DNA of 64,000 nt from Cymbomonas tetramitiformis (GCA_001247695.2 LGRX02034672.1:1-64000), one strand, 5' to 3'. Numbered from the stretch's first letter, positions 22,701 to 33,208 are shown. The notes: generated by a model from the sequence alone, not told the origin. Translations and numbers: made by a program.

Positions 22701-22941
22701 CATCAAAATTGTGATACCCCCAGTTTGTTCAAATGCTTGAGCATAAATATGCAAAAAATGTTATCATTATTGTATTGTGAATGCCAAATCACATACTATA
22801 TATTAGAATGCCAAAATTACAACAGTGATAACACGCGCTCATGCTCGGCAGCAGGCATCTTGTACACATCCCCTCTTTTAACTAGGCGCACATCGGTTGC
22901 ACGCACGGCTTCACAAGAGATCAAGCACTTTTTACTTGTGT

Positions 22942-23597
22942 CTATAGTATGTAGTCATCTCTCACATCGGCATCTTCCCATTCAAAGTACCTCCCCGAAA
23001 CCACAAATTCTCCCGGGGCAAAATATTGCCCATAGTCATCTCGGCGCCCCCTAGGTCCAACCTCCGTCACGGCGGATAACGCCTTCACCAAGTAGTAGGC
23101 GTGTGTGCGGTCCGCCGGGTCTCGGTGGACCGCGATGATGCATCCGCGCCGCACCGCTACACTCACATCACTCGCATACTCCTCCACCAACTCCCGCACC
23201 CTTGCCGCGTCCGCACCCGTTGCGGGCGTCAATTCCACCTCCCTCCACAAATCCACATGCGAGCTCTCCAAACAGTTCTCGGCATGGACGACACACATTC
23301 CGCATAGCATGACACGCAATAGCATGTCCTGTCGCGCACCAGCAACTTCCCCTCCACGCCCGATCGCACCGAATGCAGTTGCAAAGTGCGCTCCAAAGAT
23401 TTGCATGTGATGCGCGCCGTGTGATCATCCGCCGACAAACCTCCCTCCACCTCTTTCGTCGCGTCCTCGGGAACTAGATAAAAAATCGTTGATTGAATGC
23501 GACCCTCGACTTCGTGTAGCTGGTGTCCGCGCGTGTGCGCAACCTCTCCACACAAAAAGCATAGAGATCGGCCGCACACAAGATCTTCCCATACCAT
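22942..23597 (-). pseudogene. Frameshifted C-terminal part of the DDE-type transposase
   Basis: Downstream of the 580-residue frame, coding character continues in two other minus-strand frames. The first is 23597 to about 23300 (GRIQSTIFYLVPEDATKEVE ... RTCYCVSCY). The second is about 23300 to 22942 (CVVHAENCLESSHVDLW ... YYLVKALSAVTEVG ... GEFVVSGRYFEWED). The cysteine pattern C.C..C ... H..C and the YYLVKA block suggest a zinc-binding C-terminal region. At least two frameshifts (near 23530 and 23300) separate it from the main frame, so this copy is probably not functional as it stands. Confidence 0.5.
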
Positions 23598-25216
23598 TTG
23601 TCACCCTCCGAAATTACCGCCACCGCCGCTGCATGCTTCACGTGTGCCCCTGCTCCGTCCTGCTCCCCTTTAGCATGCGCCGTCTCAAAGAAGTTCCGCT
23701 GACAAGGAATCCCCAGCGACCATTCCATTTTGCTGTTTCCCACGTCCGCGAATCCCGCCGCGCACTTGTTCTGCCCCGCACAGCCATCCGTCCATTCGTG
23801 AATAAATATTGGCTTCGGAATCCCTCTTTTCTCAAAGTACTCCTTGATGATCACCTCTCGCATGTACTGAATGAATCTGTGATCATGCTTGCGGTCATCA
23901 CTAATAAAGTACACATAGATCTTTATCACAACCGGGTTCTCCGCCGTGGACTCTACCCCATCGACTTCCTTGCACGCGTGCCGCCATAACACACACACCA
24001 ACACAGTAGTCTGCTTCACCACCCAGTGCAAACTCTGAACTTCCCTCGGGATGTTCAACGAATGGTTCTCGGAGAAGTCGAAACACCACGCCGTATGCCC
24101 CAACGGCAAATCCGTGATACACGTCTTAAATTGACGGTGCTGGTGCAAGGCCATGAATGTATGGTAAGCATAGGGACGCAAAAACGGGCAGTCCCCGACG
24201 CCATTTAGCCTCCGCCACTTCCACGATTCCGACGCCGCGTCCTCGCACAGAAAGCGTCCATTGCACCGACAGTTTGGCGACTTCCCCGGTTCGTGCCCCA
24301 GCAACAGCGTTTGCAGCTTAGATATCAACGCCCGCAATCTCGTCTTCTTCCGCAAAAACTGCAACCTCCTAACCTCTTTCCCTTCGTCGTCGTACTTGCC
24401 CGTACTAAGAGGCTCATAGCACGACCACCTCACCTCCTCCGCATATTGCACCTCCTTCTCGCACACTTTAAAATTCGTCAAACCTCCGCACTGTTTGCAG
24501 GTTTGCAACAGGCACTCTATGCGGTGCTTATCCCCTTCACGCGGGCACAACAGACTCTCCGCGAACGTGGAGGTAGACTTCCCCGCCTTCACGATGCCAC
24601 ATACTTGCCCCGTCGGCGCACCCACCGCGCTCTCCCTCTTTTCCTCCGCCGTCCGTGGCACTCGGGGGCAACACTTCTTATCCTTGCACGGGCACTTCTT
24701 GTGCACCGCCTCCCGTGCTTCGTCGAACCCTTTAAGGACCATGCGCATGTCCTCGTGATACCTACAACAACAAGAGATGTTGTCCCTTCTTCTCAACCGT
24801 ACCACATTGTGCGGTTTACAAACTCCCGCCTTCTCAAACGACCTTTGCCCCACCTTCACGCTTGGATATTTCGCCACAAATCTCCGGTACACCACTAGTT
24901 GCGAAGCCTCAAGCCAATGCTTGCTAACGTACTCACGGGGCGACTTAAGCTTCCCCGTGTGTGGATCTCTTGCCAACACCACGTCCTTCTTACAAGGACT
25001 CACGCGCGTGTTGTCCGGGTGCAACCAAAAGTCGCGGATGAGTGCACAAGTGGCTTCCGCCATGCACACTGAACGACGCCCACGTCGCTTGGGGCGCGTC
25101 ACACCCACGTGCAAGCTCCTTCGTGCACGCTCGGCATTGCCAACCCTCGCACCCGCCAGCATGTGTTTATGCCCCGTGATGTTCGCATATCCTACACGCT
25201 TATGCACGCCTAACAT
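23474..25216 (-). CDS. DDE-type transposase-like protein, 580-residue frame
   Basis: A long minus-strand frame with an N-terminal Cys-rich part (RRRDNISCCCRYHEDM) and clusters such as CPCKDKKCC. Later come FDFSENHSLNIPREVQSLHW, HEWTDGCAGQNKCAAGF and FFETAHAKGEQDGAGAHVK. These follow the order of a transposon-derived family seen in many eukaryotes, with a CxCxYHE motif, D in DFxEN, D in W(T/S)DG and D in HxKGxxDGxGxxxK. I infer an RNase H-fold transposase with those aspartates as metal ligands; I do not name the superfamily. The frame ends (NQRFFI) where a related frame continues at 22942-23597, so the C-terminus is frameshifted. The first ATG (25216) may be upstream of the true start. Confidence 0.65.
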   Translation of the reverse strand: MLGVHKRVGYANITGHKHMLAGARVGNAERARRSLHVGVTRPKRRGRRSVCMAEATCALIRDFWLHPDNTRVSPCKKDVVLARDPHTGKLKSPREYVSKHWLEASQLVVYRRFVAKYPSVKVGQRSFEKAGVCKPHNVVRLRRRDNISCCCRYHEDMRMVLKGFDEAREAVHKKCPCKDKKCCPRVPRTAEEKRESAVGAPTGQVCGIVKAGKSTSTFAESLLCPREGDKHRIECLLQTCKQCGGLTNFKVCEKEVQYAEEVRWSCYEPLSTGKYDDEGKEVRRLQFLRKKTRLRALISKLQTLLLGHEPGKSPNCRCNGRFLCEDAASESWKWRRLNGVGDCPFLRPYAYHTFMALHQHRQFKTCITDLPLGHTAWCFDFSENHSLNIPREVQSLHWVVKQTTVLVCVLWRHACKEVDGVESTAENPVVIKIYVYFISDDRKHDHRFIQYMREVIIKEYFEKRGIPKPIFIHEWTDGCAGQNKCAAGFADVGNSKMEWSLGIPCQRNFFETAHAKGEQDGAGAHVKHAAAVAVISEGDKWYGKILCAADLYAFCVERLRTRADTSYTKSRVAFNQRFFI

Positions 25217-27400
25217 TGTTGTCGCTGCGGTTAAGACGTTGTCGCGAACTTATGCACGAAGCGTCCACACAAAGCACAACCCTCTAGCCCTACTACTAGA
25301 CAGTCTTACTTATTGTCAGTGCCTCCACAACACTGGCTCGGCTTTGCATATGTTTCCTTATATGACTGCACAGTTAGCTTGCTACTGTAAGATGTTCAAA
25401 ACTATCGGAAAATTCTCGGTCGAAACTGCCGAAATCTGAGCCGCCTCACGGAAATGCGAAATAGCTAAATGCATGGAAGTGCACAAAGAGATGAGCTGTG
25501 ATCTTTTGAGAGTCGAGACTCTCGCAAATCCCGAGTCAACCGACTCCAAAAGAGCTAGGAGCTCTATACTCGAAGAAATCTGCTGCGAATCCATCAAAGA
25601 AACTGAGATCCAATAATGAAATAACGGAACAAAAATCGTAGGAATCCACCTCGTCGAAATCACCCAAAGCCGTAAGCAGCCGCCTCCAGAAAATACGCAG
25701 AATCTGCTCTAAAGCGTCCCACAAGGCGTGGAGACGCTTAACCGAAAGATAGGGCGGAAATAAAATAAAATTCTACGCTAAAATTCAGTTCACGCAAGCG
25801 TGATAAGGACCATAACCTGCTGGAAACAGCTGAACAGGCAGTGGGGACCCGCTGCCGACGGTGAAACAACGGATCACTAAGCTTGGGTAAAACACAAGAT
25901 ATACCCGAGCTGAGTGTCACAGGCTGACCACCGAAGATGACACACTGGGAATGACACTAGACTGTACGAACTAGTCGTAGTGCCAATTCCAGCATATCGT
26001 TCTATTGTGGATCACTGAAAGGATTGCTCACCGGAACTATATGTGAAATAGACCAGCAACTCATTATTGTGAATGAGATTATCTCGGGATTACAATAACC
26101 CCTAACCTAATATATATCATGCTAGATTCATTCAGTACATGGTATGCTGATCATCATCCTGCATGATAAACTGTCTGGGAATATTGTTAAATCCAGAAGT
26201 TATCTTCCTATAGGTGTGTAAAAGTGAGCACACACACACACACTGGCAAAAAGTACTAATCAATAAGTACTATACATGCACACACACTGGCATTACTGTA
26301 TGTATTGATATTCACTGACTCATAGTGAATTGACCAACTTTAATATCTATCATGTATATGATAATATGGATAACACTCCACAAACACATGTGCGTGTGGA
26401 GTGTCAGTGATGGCGATAGATATGGGAACAGAATAATCCAACATGCTGTAGGGCTGGATGGAGTTATCTCCAGACCCGAAGGCAATATACTGTGCCCATA
26501 CAACAGCTGGTAACTGTTGGGCACAGTTCATTCACTCTCATATATCGCTGGAGCAACAACAACCACTATACTGCATTCTGACAATTGACTCAGTATTGAT
26601 CAGCACAAATGCATGTACCTAACCAGATCGGTACATACATATATTGAGCTGACATAGGTTGTTGTGGACAAGCACACACATATATATGTGTGTTGTGTCA
26701 AACTGCTTTGATTATATAATCAAGCTATGTCCTGATATGTTTAAAACAAGAGATATCATTTTTGATATATCTTAGAGCACAGTCATATGCTCAAAACATA
26801 TCATAGATTGATAAATTATCACTGAAGTGGATAATCCGCTTATAGTTGGTAAATCTAAATATCATCAGGAAGTACATTTACTTCCATGGGTTTCAATCAG
26901 TAAAACCCACAAATATGATCAACCTCAGATGTTGATATGCAGAATAATTCACTTTTATGCCATGAAAATTGTCATGTGCAAAGGTGAAGTGATATGCAGT
27001 GCTTCTGTACCTTGCAGTCCACACACACACAGAGATATGTTATTATGGAAACAATAATCAAGCCGAAAAACGGCCAAAATAGGAAAAATCCGTTTGCGAT
27101 AGATTTGAAAATTGAAAATCGGACCCTATTTTATTTGATAATATGATTTTATACCTATTGAGGTATGGGGAAATCATAATGACTATAGTCATATCTCGTG
27201 TAACACCCTAGATAGCAGGTGTTAAATATCTAGGGGTGTGCATATTGGCTGTAACGAAATGTGTAAAAATGTTTTACGCATGATTTAAAAATGAAAATTT
27301 CGGATTGATTTTTTTTGCTAATATGAATATTTAGCTATCAATAAACAATCCCTGATTTATGCAGCATGTGTAACACCCTGTAACACCCTAAAATTGAATG
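25217..27400. other. AT-rich intergenic or transposon-derived DNA
   Basis: No gene recognised. It includes (ca)n runs (26224-26250, 26278-26290) and many short palindromes around tatata. Two diverged units of about 160 bp, each ending tgtaacacccta/tgtaacaccctg (27062-27215 and 27240-27384), lie head to tail. The recurring TGTAACACCC is also the edge of the LTR at 27536. Possible degraded retroelement leader sequence. Confidence 0.4.
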
Positions 27401-27409
27401 TGTGTGTCA

Positions 27410-27704
27410 GGGGTGTAACATACCTCCTGAAAACCACGTAACATTCAGTGTGGTATTAAATGCAGTTTTGCTTAAAAATGTTTGCAAAATATTTATACTG
27501 CTTTATTTTTACCTATTTCAGGGTTACTGATACCATGTAACACCCTAATCACATTATTGGGAATATGGGCCACTGTAACCTAACATGCCCTAAAATGCCA
27601 CTAAATGTTTCGCATAAATATATCATGCTGTAATCGACACAGACATGATAATATATCGGGCAACAACCCTAAAATTGTAACAGATGCTTCCTATAAGGAA
27701 TGCA
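27410..27704 (-). mobile_element. Inverted copy of the short LTR with primer-binding site
   Basis: Read on the minus strand, the LTR runs from 27704 (TGCATTCCTTATAGG) to 27536 (GGGTGTTACA). TGGTATCAGTAACCCT (27520-27535) and a leader ending near 27410 follow it. It matches 5697-6050 in the same order. The LTR is about 170 bp against 228 bp in the other copy, mainly because it has only one gggttgttgccc unit. No coding region follows on the minus strand. Confidence 0.7.
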
Positions 27705-27922
27705 TACTATTTATGAGGTACAGGCAATTGACAACTGCCTTATATCACACACTTCCTTGAGGGGGGAAGAAGGTGGATATATATGTATAACTACCTCATT
27801 ATTATGTACAAATGTACTACATGTATGTAAACATACAGATATACTATATATATATATATAAATCACACACACTCAGTTAGTTGATTAGCTGAAGGTATTT
27901 TTGTGTTGTGTTTTGTTTTTAG

Positions 27923-28053
27923 ATGGTTGCACTCGAAGAGGAAGAGCCAGAGATTCCAGTTATCAACCCAGATCCATCGACATGGTTTTTCGACATTCTT
28001 GGTTCATATGATGCATTCAGCCGGTTTAAAGTTCCGAAATGGATCGCTGGTTA
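27923..28053 (+). pseudogene. Chromovirus copy 1 gag, N-terminal piece
   Basis: The ATG at 27923 follows a pyrimidine-rich ttttgtttttag and opens MVALEEEEPEIPVINPDP ... FKVPKWIAG. The frame is cut at the target duplication ggtta (28049-28053) by the nested gag-only element. It resumes in the same frame at 31369 (YDNTQTRYDQIGYFDD). Excising the insert and one ggtta restores the frame exactly. The preceding gtattttt ... tttttag (27893-27922) could also be a very short intron, but this is uncertain. Confidence 0.75.
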
Positions 28054-28235
28054 TGTTGGATATACCCCTAGGACTCGGGATATATTCACTCAGTGATCAG
28101 TTTTCTCAGAATGTATTAAAGTTGATAAGTTAACCCGATATAACGGGCATAAACAGTTAGGGTTCGGGTTCGGGTGACAGTCATACACACTACTATAGGA
28201 AGAGTCACAAAGCAAGCGGTGTGACTGTTCCAGCA
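28054..28235 (-). repeat. 3' LTR of the gag-only element
   Basis: 182 bp, nearly identical to 31182-31363. On the minus strand it starts TGCTGGAACAG and ends ATATCCAACA. The gggttcgggttcgggt stretch inside it resembles degenerate telomere-type repeats. Confidence 0.88.
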
Positions 28236-28449
28236 CACCACCTAGTGTGGTGACTGGCCAGCCGAAGTGGAAACCTGTGAACAAACACCATCTACAGCGG
28301 TGGAAATTGGGCTCTAAGGGAAGGCCTGTCCTTTCTGGCAGGGCGGTTCCCAGTCAAGAGTTGTAAATCTGAAACCGGTCCGTGATCGGACCCCTCCGCA
28401 CATACAGCTACGGTCAATCTCACTGTGCAGGAGCGGTATGATTAACTTC

Positions 28450-30788
28450 CTAGCCACTAGTCGGCGGTGGCACTGCTGTGCCAGCCCGCAGCACAGTCAT
28501 GGTGCCGTGAATTGAAGATGTCGATGTTGTGATTGAATCATTCGTAGAGCCAGAAAAGGAATCTGAATTTTGTCGATCGTCGTGCACAGCCGCATGGTCC
28601 CCAGAGCTCTGCTCCTCGTCATCGGACGAGTACGGCGGTGGCGGGTAAGGTGGTGACTGTGGAACGTAATCAGGGTCGGGATTATACAGCCATGGCGGCT
28701 GCGGGACATTGCGGAGAGTGTGGAACCCCTGTCGCAGCTCCCGATACCGCGTCTGCCGTTGCGGCGGAATAGCAGCCGGCGCTGCAAAAGTGAATGCAGG
28801 CTCGTTGCTGGTTGTCTCAGCAGCACCACCGACCTCCAGGACGGTGTGGTCCGGTGTACATGCCTCGCCAGGGGCGGCAGCTGTGAGCGGCGCCGCGGTG
28901 GCGCATACACAAAAGAACGCACAAAGCATTGCCGCAATCGCCGAAGAGCGGTCAAACCCCCAAGACGGTGTACCGCATCCCGGACGAAATGTTGTAGGGC
29001 GCGGGACCGCATCCCCACCGTCAATAGAGTCACACCCAGTTGCAGAGTCGTCCACGTCGCCGTCGCAAGAGTCGGTCTCCGACTCGGCGCACATGTACCG
29101 CATCGCGAAGTCCTTGCCCGCAGCCGTGATCGAGAGTCCCCCCATCCGCGCGATCTTGTCCGCAAAGCAGAGGTCGGGCTCGTGCGCGTGCATGGGGTCC
29201 ACCGGCATCATGTCACCGGTGTCGGACGCCTCCGACTCGCTCGGGTAAACATGCTCGACTGCCGCCGGCGGTGTAGCCGGCGGTGGGTCCTCCCGAACAT
29301 GCGTGCAAGCGGCAGCCGAGATCCCGCTCTCGACACCACCGACCGTGAAGCCGCCCATGTGGGTGGCAGGCTGGCAGTAGGGCAGGAATTCCTGCAACGC
29401 ACCGTCTTCCTGCTCCGGCTCGATCCCGAAGGAACACGCCGAAACGCCGTCGAGCATCTCCGGCTTGCCCCCCGCCAGAAGGCAGAGCGCATCAAACCGC
29501 TCGCCGTCGTGCTCGTCCATGGCCGTCTGAAACTGCTCCGCCAGCAAGTCGTTCTCGATGTCACCGAGGGAGAAGCTGTGGAAGCTTCCCCCAGCGCCGT
29601 GCTTGCCGCCGTTCGGGCAGTCGCGGTGCCAGTGGCGGGCCTCGTCCTTCTTGCACGTTGAATTTTGGCAGAACGGAATGAAGTCGCCGCTGCCTTTGTG
29701 AAAGGCAACGCGCTTCCTCACCTGCGACTGCGGCCAGTTCCCTCCTGTCGGGAGGTCACCTGCTGCAAAACGAACACCGGAGCCGCCTCCCCCGTTGCCG
29801 ATCTTGTTCTTGTCCGCCCGCGTGGTAAACCCCCGCCCGTTGACCTTGTCCGTGAGGACCTTCAGCTGCCGCTTCACGTCGAGGATGATGGCCGTGAGGT
29901 CGGACAGCTGCGAGGTGTCGCCGTCAGTGGCCACGGCTGCCGCGGACAGGGTGAACGAGGCAGTGTGCGTACCGGCCGCCACGTGTCGGGCGTAGCACTC
30001 GAGGACCCATTGCTGAATGGTGAGGAGGTCCACGGCCGCCCGCTGCTGGTGTGTGAAGAGCCGTGACACCACCGGCGCGTAGAATCCCGGGTCCAGCGCC
30101 GCGAGGAACAGCTCCTTCACCTCGTCATCGTCGAGAGGGTTGCGCCTCTTGGCAGACCGTAAGGCCGCGTTGAAGTCCGTGATGGACTCGGACGGGTCGG
30201 TGTGGGCCTTCAAGCGGACGCCAAGGAGGTCCGATGTCCCCTGGAAGGGTGCATCGGAGTCCAGCAGCGCGCCGCGCGAGCTCCAGCAGGGCTCGCTTGC
30301 CGTCCAGAGGGTGCAAGGCCGCAGACGCCTCGAGCCAGTCACCCGCTGGAGAGGCGGGACATACGATGAGCTCGAGCGTTGAAAAAAGAAGTTTGTTGGC
30401 CTCAGGACGGACGGCCAACGCGGAGTCCTCCAAGTCGAACATCGGCGCAAACAAAGGATCCGGCGCCTCGAAAGCCTCCTGGACAGCAGGCACTAGCTTG
30501 GAGAGAAGCACCTGCGCGTTGGACTCCGTTCCCGTGAATCGCTCATGCTTCTCACGGAAACATTTTCGGATCACGTGTTTCGACGCCACGCTCTCGTCGA
30601 AGCGCTCACGGGTGAGAGTGCGAACACCCGCCAAGAAAACAGCCTGAGCGGAGTTCGCAGCCGGAACACCAGTAGTTGCCGGCGTTGGTAGCCGGCGTGA
30701 CGGAATTGCGGGCAGCAGCGGAGTCGAAAATCGTAGCTAAAGAGCGTCGGCGAGACGCCATACTTGAGGTCAATCTAGTCGCAACCAT
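28450..30788 (-). pseudogene. gag polyprotein of the gag-only element, two frameshifts
   Basis: Minus-strand gag. A start at 30788 (MVATRLTSSMASRRRSL) leads into RTLTRERFDESVASKH, then a helical gag region (DGKRALLELAR ... DITDFN-like, LFLAALDPGFYAPVVSRL) typical of copia-type UBN2/gag domains. A long frame from about 30285 to 28450 holds a Cys/His cluster FCQNSTCKKDEARHWHRDC (zinc-knuckle-like), FQTAMDEHDGERFDALC, then a hydrophobic segment AIAAMLCAFFCVCATAAPL. A proline/serine-rich tail with acidic SSDDEEQSSGD ends the protein. Frameshifts lie near 30680 and 30285. The protein should form a nucleocapsid; no enzymatic domain is present. Confidence 0.75.
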
Positions 30789-31181
30789 GATGTAGAAGAC
30801 TATAGAGACGAAGTGAGGGTAAATGTGGCGAGGTGCGGAAGGAGCGGCGGCCAAAAGTCGTAAGGCGGTTGTCGAGGAAAAGAAGGAAAGCTGCGGCGTA
30901 AAAGATTCCCCAAACGTGCATGTGGATCTAAGAAACAACGCGGCCAAGGAACTTGGTGTCGGATCCGACCAAAATTCCAACGTCTACCAACGCGTAGTAC
31001 GGGAAAATCAAGCAGCCACGAGCCCGAGCTCTCCGTAAGTCCAATCAACCAGTCGCGTAACTAGGCCATACCGCTCCGCCGCGCCTCTAGAGGAGCCCCT
31101 CACTCCATCTCAAGCGTCGGTGTTTAGCCTGACATGGCCAAACTACGCAGTGTCTAAATAAAGTGTGCGTGGGGCCAAACC

Positions 31182-31363
31182 TGTTGGATATACCCCTAGG
31201 ACTCGGGATATATTCACTCAGTGATCAGTTTTCTCAGAATGTATTAAAGCTGATAAGTTAACCCGATATAACGGGCATAAACAGTTAGGGTTCGGGTTCG
31301 GGTGACAGTCATACACACTACTATAAGAAGAGTCACAAAGCAAGCGGTGTGACTGTTCCAGCA
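31182..31363 (-). repeat. 5' LTR of the gag-only element
   Basis: 182 bp, upstream of gag on the minus strand, so it is the promoter-bearing LTR. The two differences from the other LTR are at the positions equivalent to t/c in aaag(t/c)tgataag and g/a in ctata(g/a)gaag. Such near-identity suggests a recent insertion, at odds with the two frameshifts in gag unless gag was already broken when copied. Confidence 0.88.
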
Positions 31364-31368
31364 GGTTA

Positions 31369-32483
31369 TGACAACACTCAAACCAGATACGACCAGATAG
31401 GCTACTTCGACGACATCAGTCGTATGAAGCCAGACATGAGCCGATTTAGGGATCCAGCCAATGAACCTCAGGAACCAGAGACCGAGTACACAGAAGACAA
31501 TCCTCCTATGGTCTTTACAGATCCTGATACAGATTCTGTCCCAGCACCAGTTCCACCTAGTTTGATCCCAAAGGTGAAAATGACACCACCTAAGGAATTC
31601 AAATCAGGACAGGACGCGGAAGTCTGGTTGGACACGGTGGACCGATATTTCCAGTTCACCTATCCAGGAGTCAAGGACAAGGACTTGATTACAGTGTTTC
31701 TGACTCTTATTCAGAACAACGACAGACACTATTTTCAGGTCTTGGCACAACAGCCAAATGCCACCTATGAAATGGTCAGACGGACATTCCTCAGCCAATT
31801 TGGTAATCCTCACAAGAGATCAGTAGCCAAGAAACACCTTATGGCACTGTCTCAAGGAAGCCAAACCTTTTCAGATTATTTGCGCACGTTCACATCACTG
31901 GCTTCTCTAGCAGCAGTTGATTTGAACGATGTGCTAATAAAGGATAGATTTGTCAGCAGTATGGATTCAGATCTCCGCAGACAGTTCCAACTCAGATTCC
32001 TGACAGAACAGGAAAGGAATAATCTGTCGTGGCAAGAAACCACACAGATACTGCTTGATTTGAATTATGTCATTCATTCAAAGCAGTCAGAAACCCTTCA
32101 CTATCGGGGTCAGAGGGAGCAGTCATCAGGAGGTCCAGTCAAGAAGGACAAGGACAAAGGACGTGGCCAGAAGCCATATGACAGATCCAACAGAAATCGG
32201 AATCAGAACCAGAGTGGCAGCCAGAACTCCAATCAAAATCGGAGCAAGGGAAAAAGGTGGAAAAGGCAAGGGCAAAGGAAAAGGGAAATCACAGAATCCT
32301 CAGTCTTGCAATCGTTGTGGTCGTGTTGGTCACATCGAAAAGGATTGTTATTCCACCAAGACCCCAGATGGAAAATATATCAAGGGTAAGCCACCAGCTC
32401 AGAGTCCTTTCCAGAACCGGAGACAGCAGCAACAGAATCAGGGTGCTAAGGATGGGTCCGGCAAACTCATCAATACGATCAAC
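31369..32483 (+). pseudogene. Chromovirus copy 1 gag, middle part with CCHC knuckle
   Basis: The frame resumes YDNTQTRYDQIGY and continues through the retrotransposon gag domain (PPKEFKSGQDAEVWLDTVDR, ITVFLTLIQNNDRHYF, LSQFGNPHKRS, LMALSQGSQTFSDYLRTF). A lysine/glycine-rich stretch follows and contains a single-base gain in an A-rich run (about 32248-32260), which shifts the frame. The shifted frame carries the knuckle CNRCGRVGHIEKDC (CX2CX4HX4C). The hAT insertion interrupts gag at 32484. Copy 2 lacks the extra base. Confidence 0.85.
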
Positions 32484-32732
32484 CAGGCCTCGTCATGAAT
32501 AGACTAGTAATCATGATTAAATGCTTGATTAGGCTTTTTTTCCGACTAATCAAGTCACGATTAGTCACCGGGTCACACTAATCAAGTCATGATTAGACGT
32601 GGCAGGGCACTAATCAAGTCACGATTAGACGTGGCAGGGTACTAGTCAAGTCACGATTAGCTTGGCCATCGATTATCCATGACTTGAATAAAAATCATGA
32701 ATAAACGAATCGGAATGGCGACCGACCTGTCA

Positions 32733-33083
32733 GTATGCAACACGTCGACGTGACGGATGCGGCTTTGACCAAGGTAAGCGACATCCGCCGGCCGACTATT
32801 TTATGTTTAGATTTTACAGAGACTTGAATTCCAGTCGTTATCCCAGGGCATACCTCAGTTTCACGTGATACTGCTCATTCTTTTTCACGTGATAGTGATA
32901 TTCCAGTCTCCAGACTCCAGAGCGGGATATCTGTCAGATCCTAACTTGGATCCATCTTCCTTGGGAATGCTGACGTCTATCGGTATCAACAAAGCTGCCT
33001 ACAAGCCACCTTTGAAGGATATCAAAGCGAGATATTATTCCAAGTATCGTGGCGGAGACAGTGCACAAGAAAGTGCAGAGTAG
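32733..33083 (+). CDS. Possible small spliced gene inside the hAT element
   Basis: MQHVDVTDAALTK opens at about 32733-32736 and is followed by gtaagc, a strong donor. After acceptors ending in ttccag (32834 or later), an open frame runs to the stop at 33083, with DPSSLGMLTSIGINKAAY and KDIKARYYSKYRGGD. The C-terminal part has normal protein composition but matches no family I know. It could be a captured exon pair or a remnant of an accessory protein. Expression is unproven. Confidence 0.25.
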
Positions 33084-33208
33084 GGATATGTATACATATA
33101 CAATTTGTATTGTGTTGTCTCATGACTATATAATACTACGATATTTGTTGTGGGATTTTAGTGTAATCAGCCTTTCCTATTGAAACTTGGTTTGCGAATA
33201 GCCCGGTC

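Larger units (their letters stand above)
28054..31363 (-). mobile_element. Complete gag-only LTR retrotransposon (TR-GAG type) nested in chromovirus gag
   Basis: Two 182-bp direct repeats (28054-28235 and 31182-31363) differ at two positions by eye. They begin TG and end CA on both strands. A 5-bp target duplication ggtta flanks the element (28049-28053, 31364-31368). The internal 2.9 kb carries a minus-strand gag and no reverse transcriptase, integrase or protease motif, as in the described terminal-repeat-with-gag (TR-GAG) class of non-autonomous elements. A candidate primer-binding site, TGGCCCCACGC on the minus strand, lies four bases inside the 5' LTR. ggtggtgtg borders the 3' LTR as the likely priming tract. 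Confidence 0.85.

Noticed and set aside
21951..22701. Similar minus-strand frames in each 349-bp unit
   Set aside because: Their similarity is explained by the tandem DNA repeat; no domain and no sign of splicing or start context.
27705..27922. A 5' LTR for chromovirus copy 1
   Set aside because: The sequence upstream of gag does not resemble the 3' LTR (TGTCAGGGTCATGACC...); the LTR at 27536-27704 is a different family in the opposite direction.
28720..29661. A 313-codon plus-strand frame over the gag-only element
   Set aside because: It mirrors the minus-strand gag, which has a zinc-knuckle-like cluster and family members elsewhere in the window.
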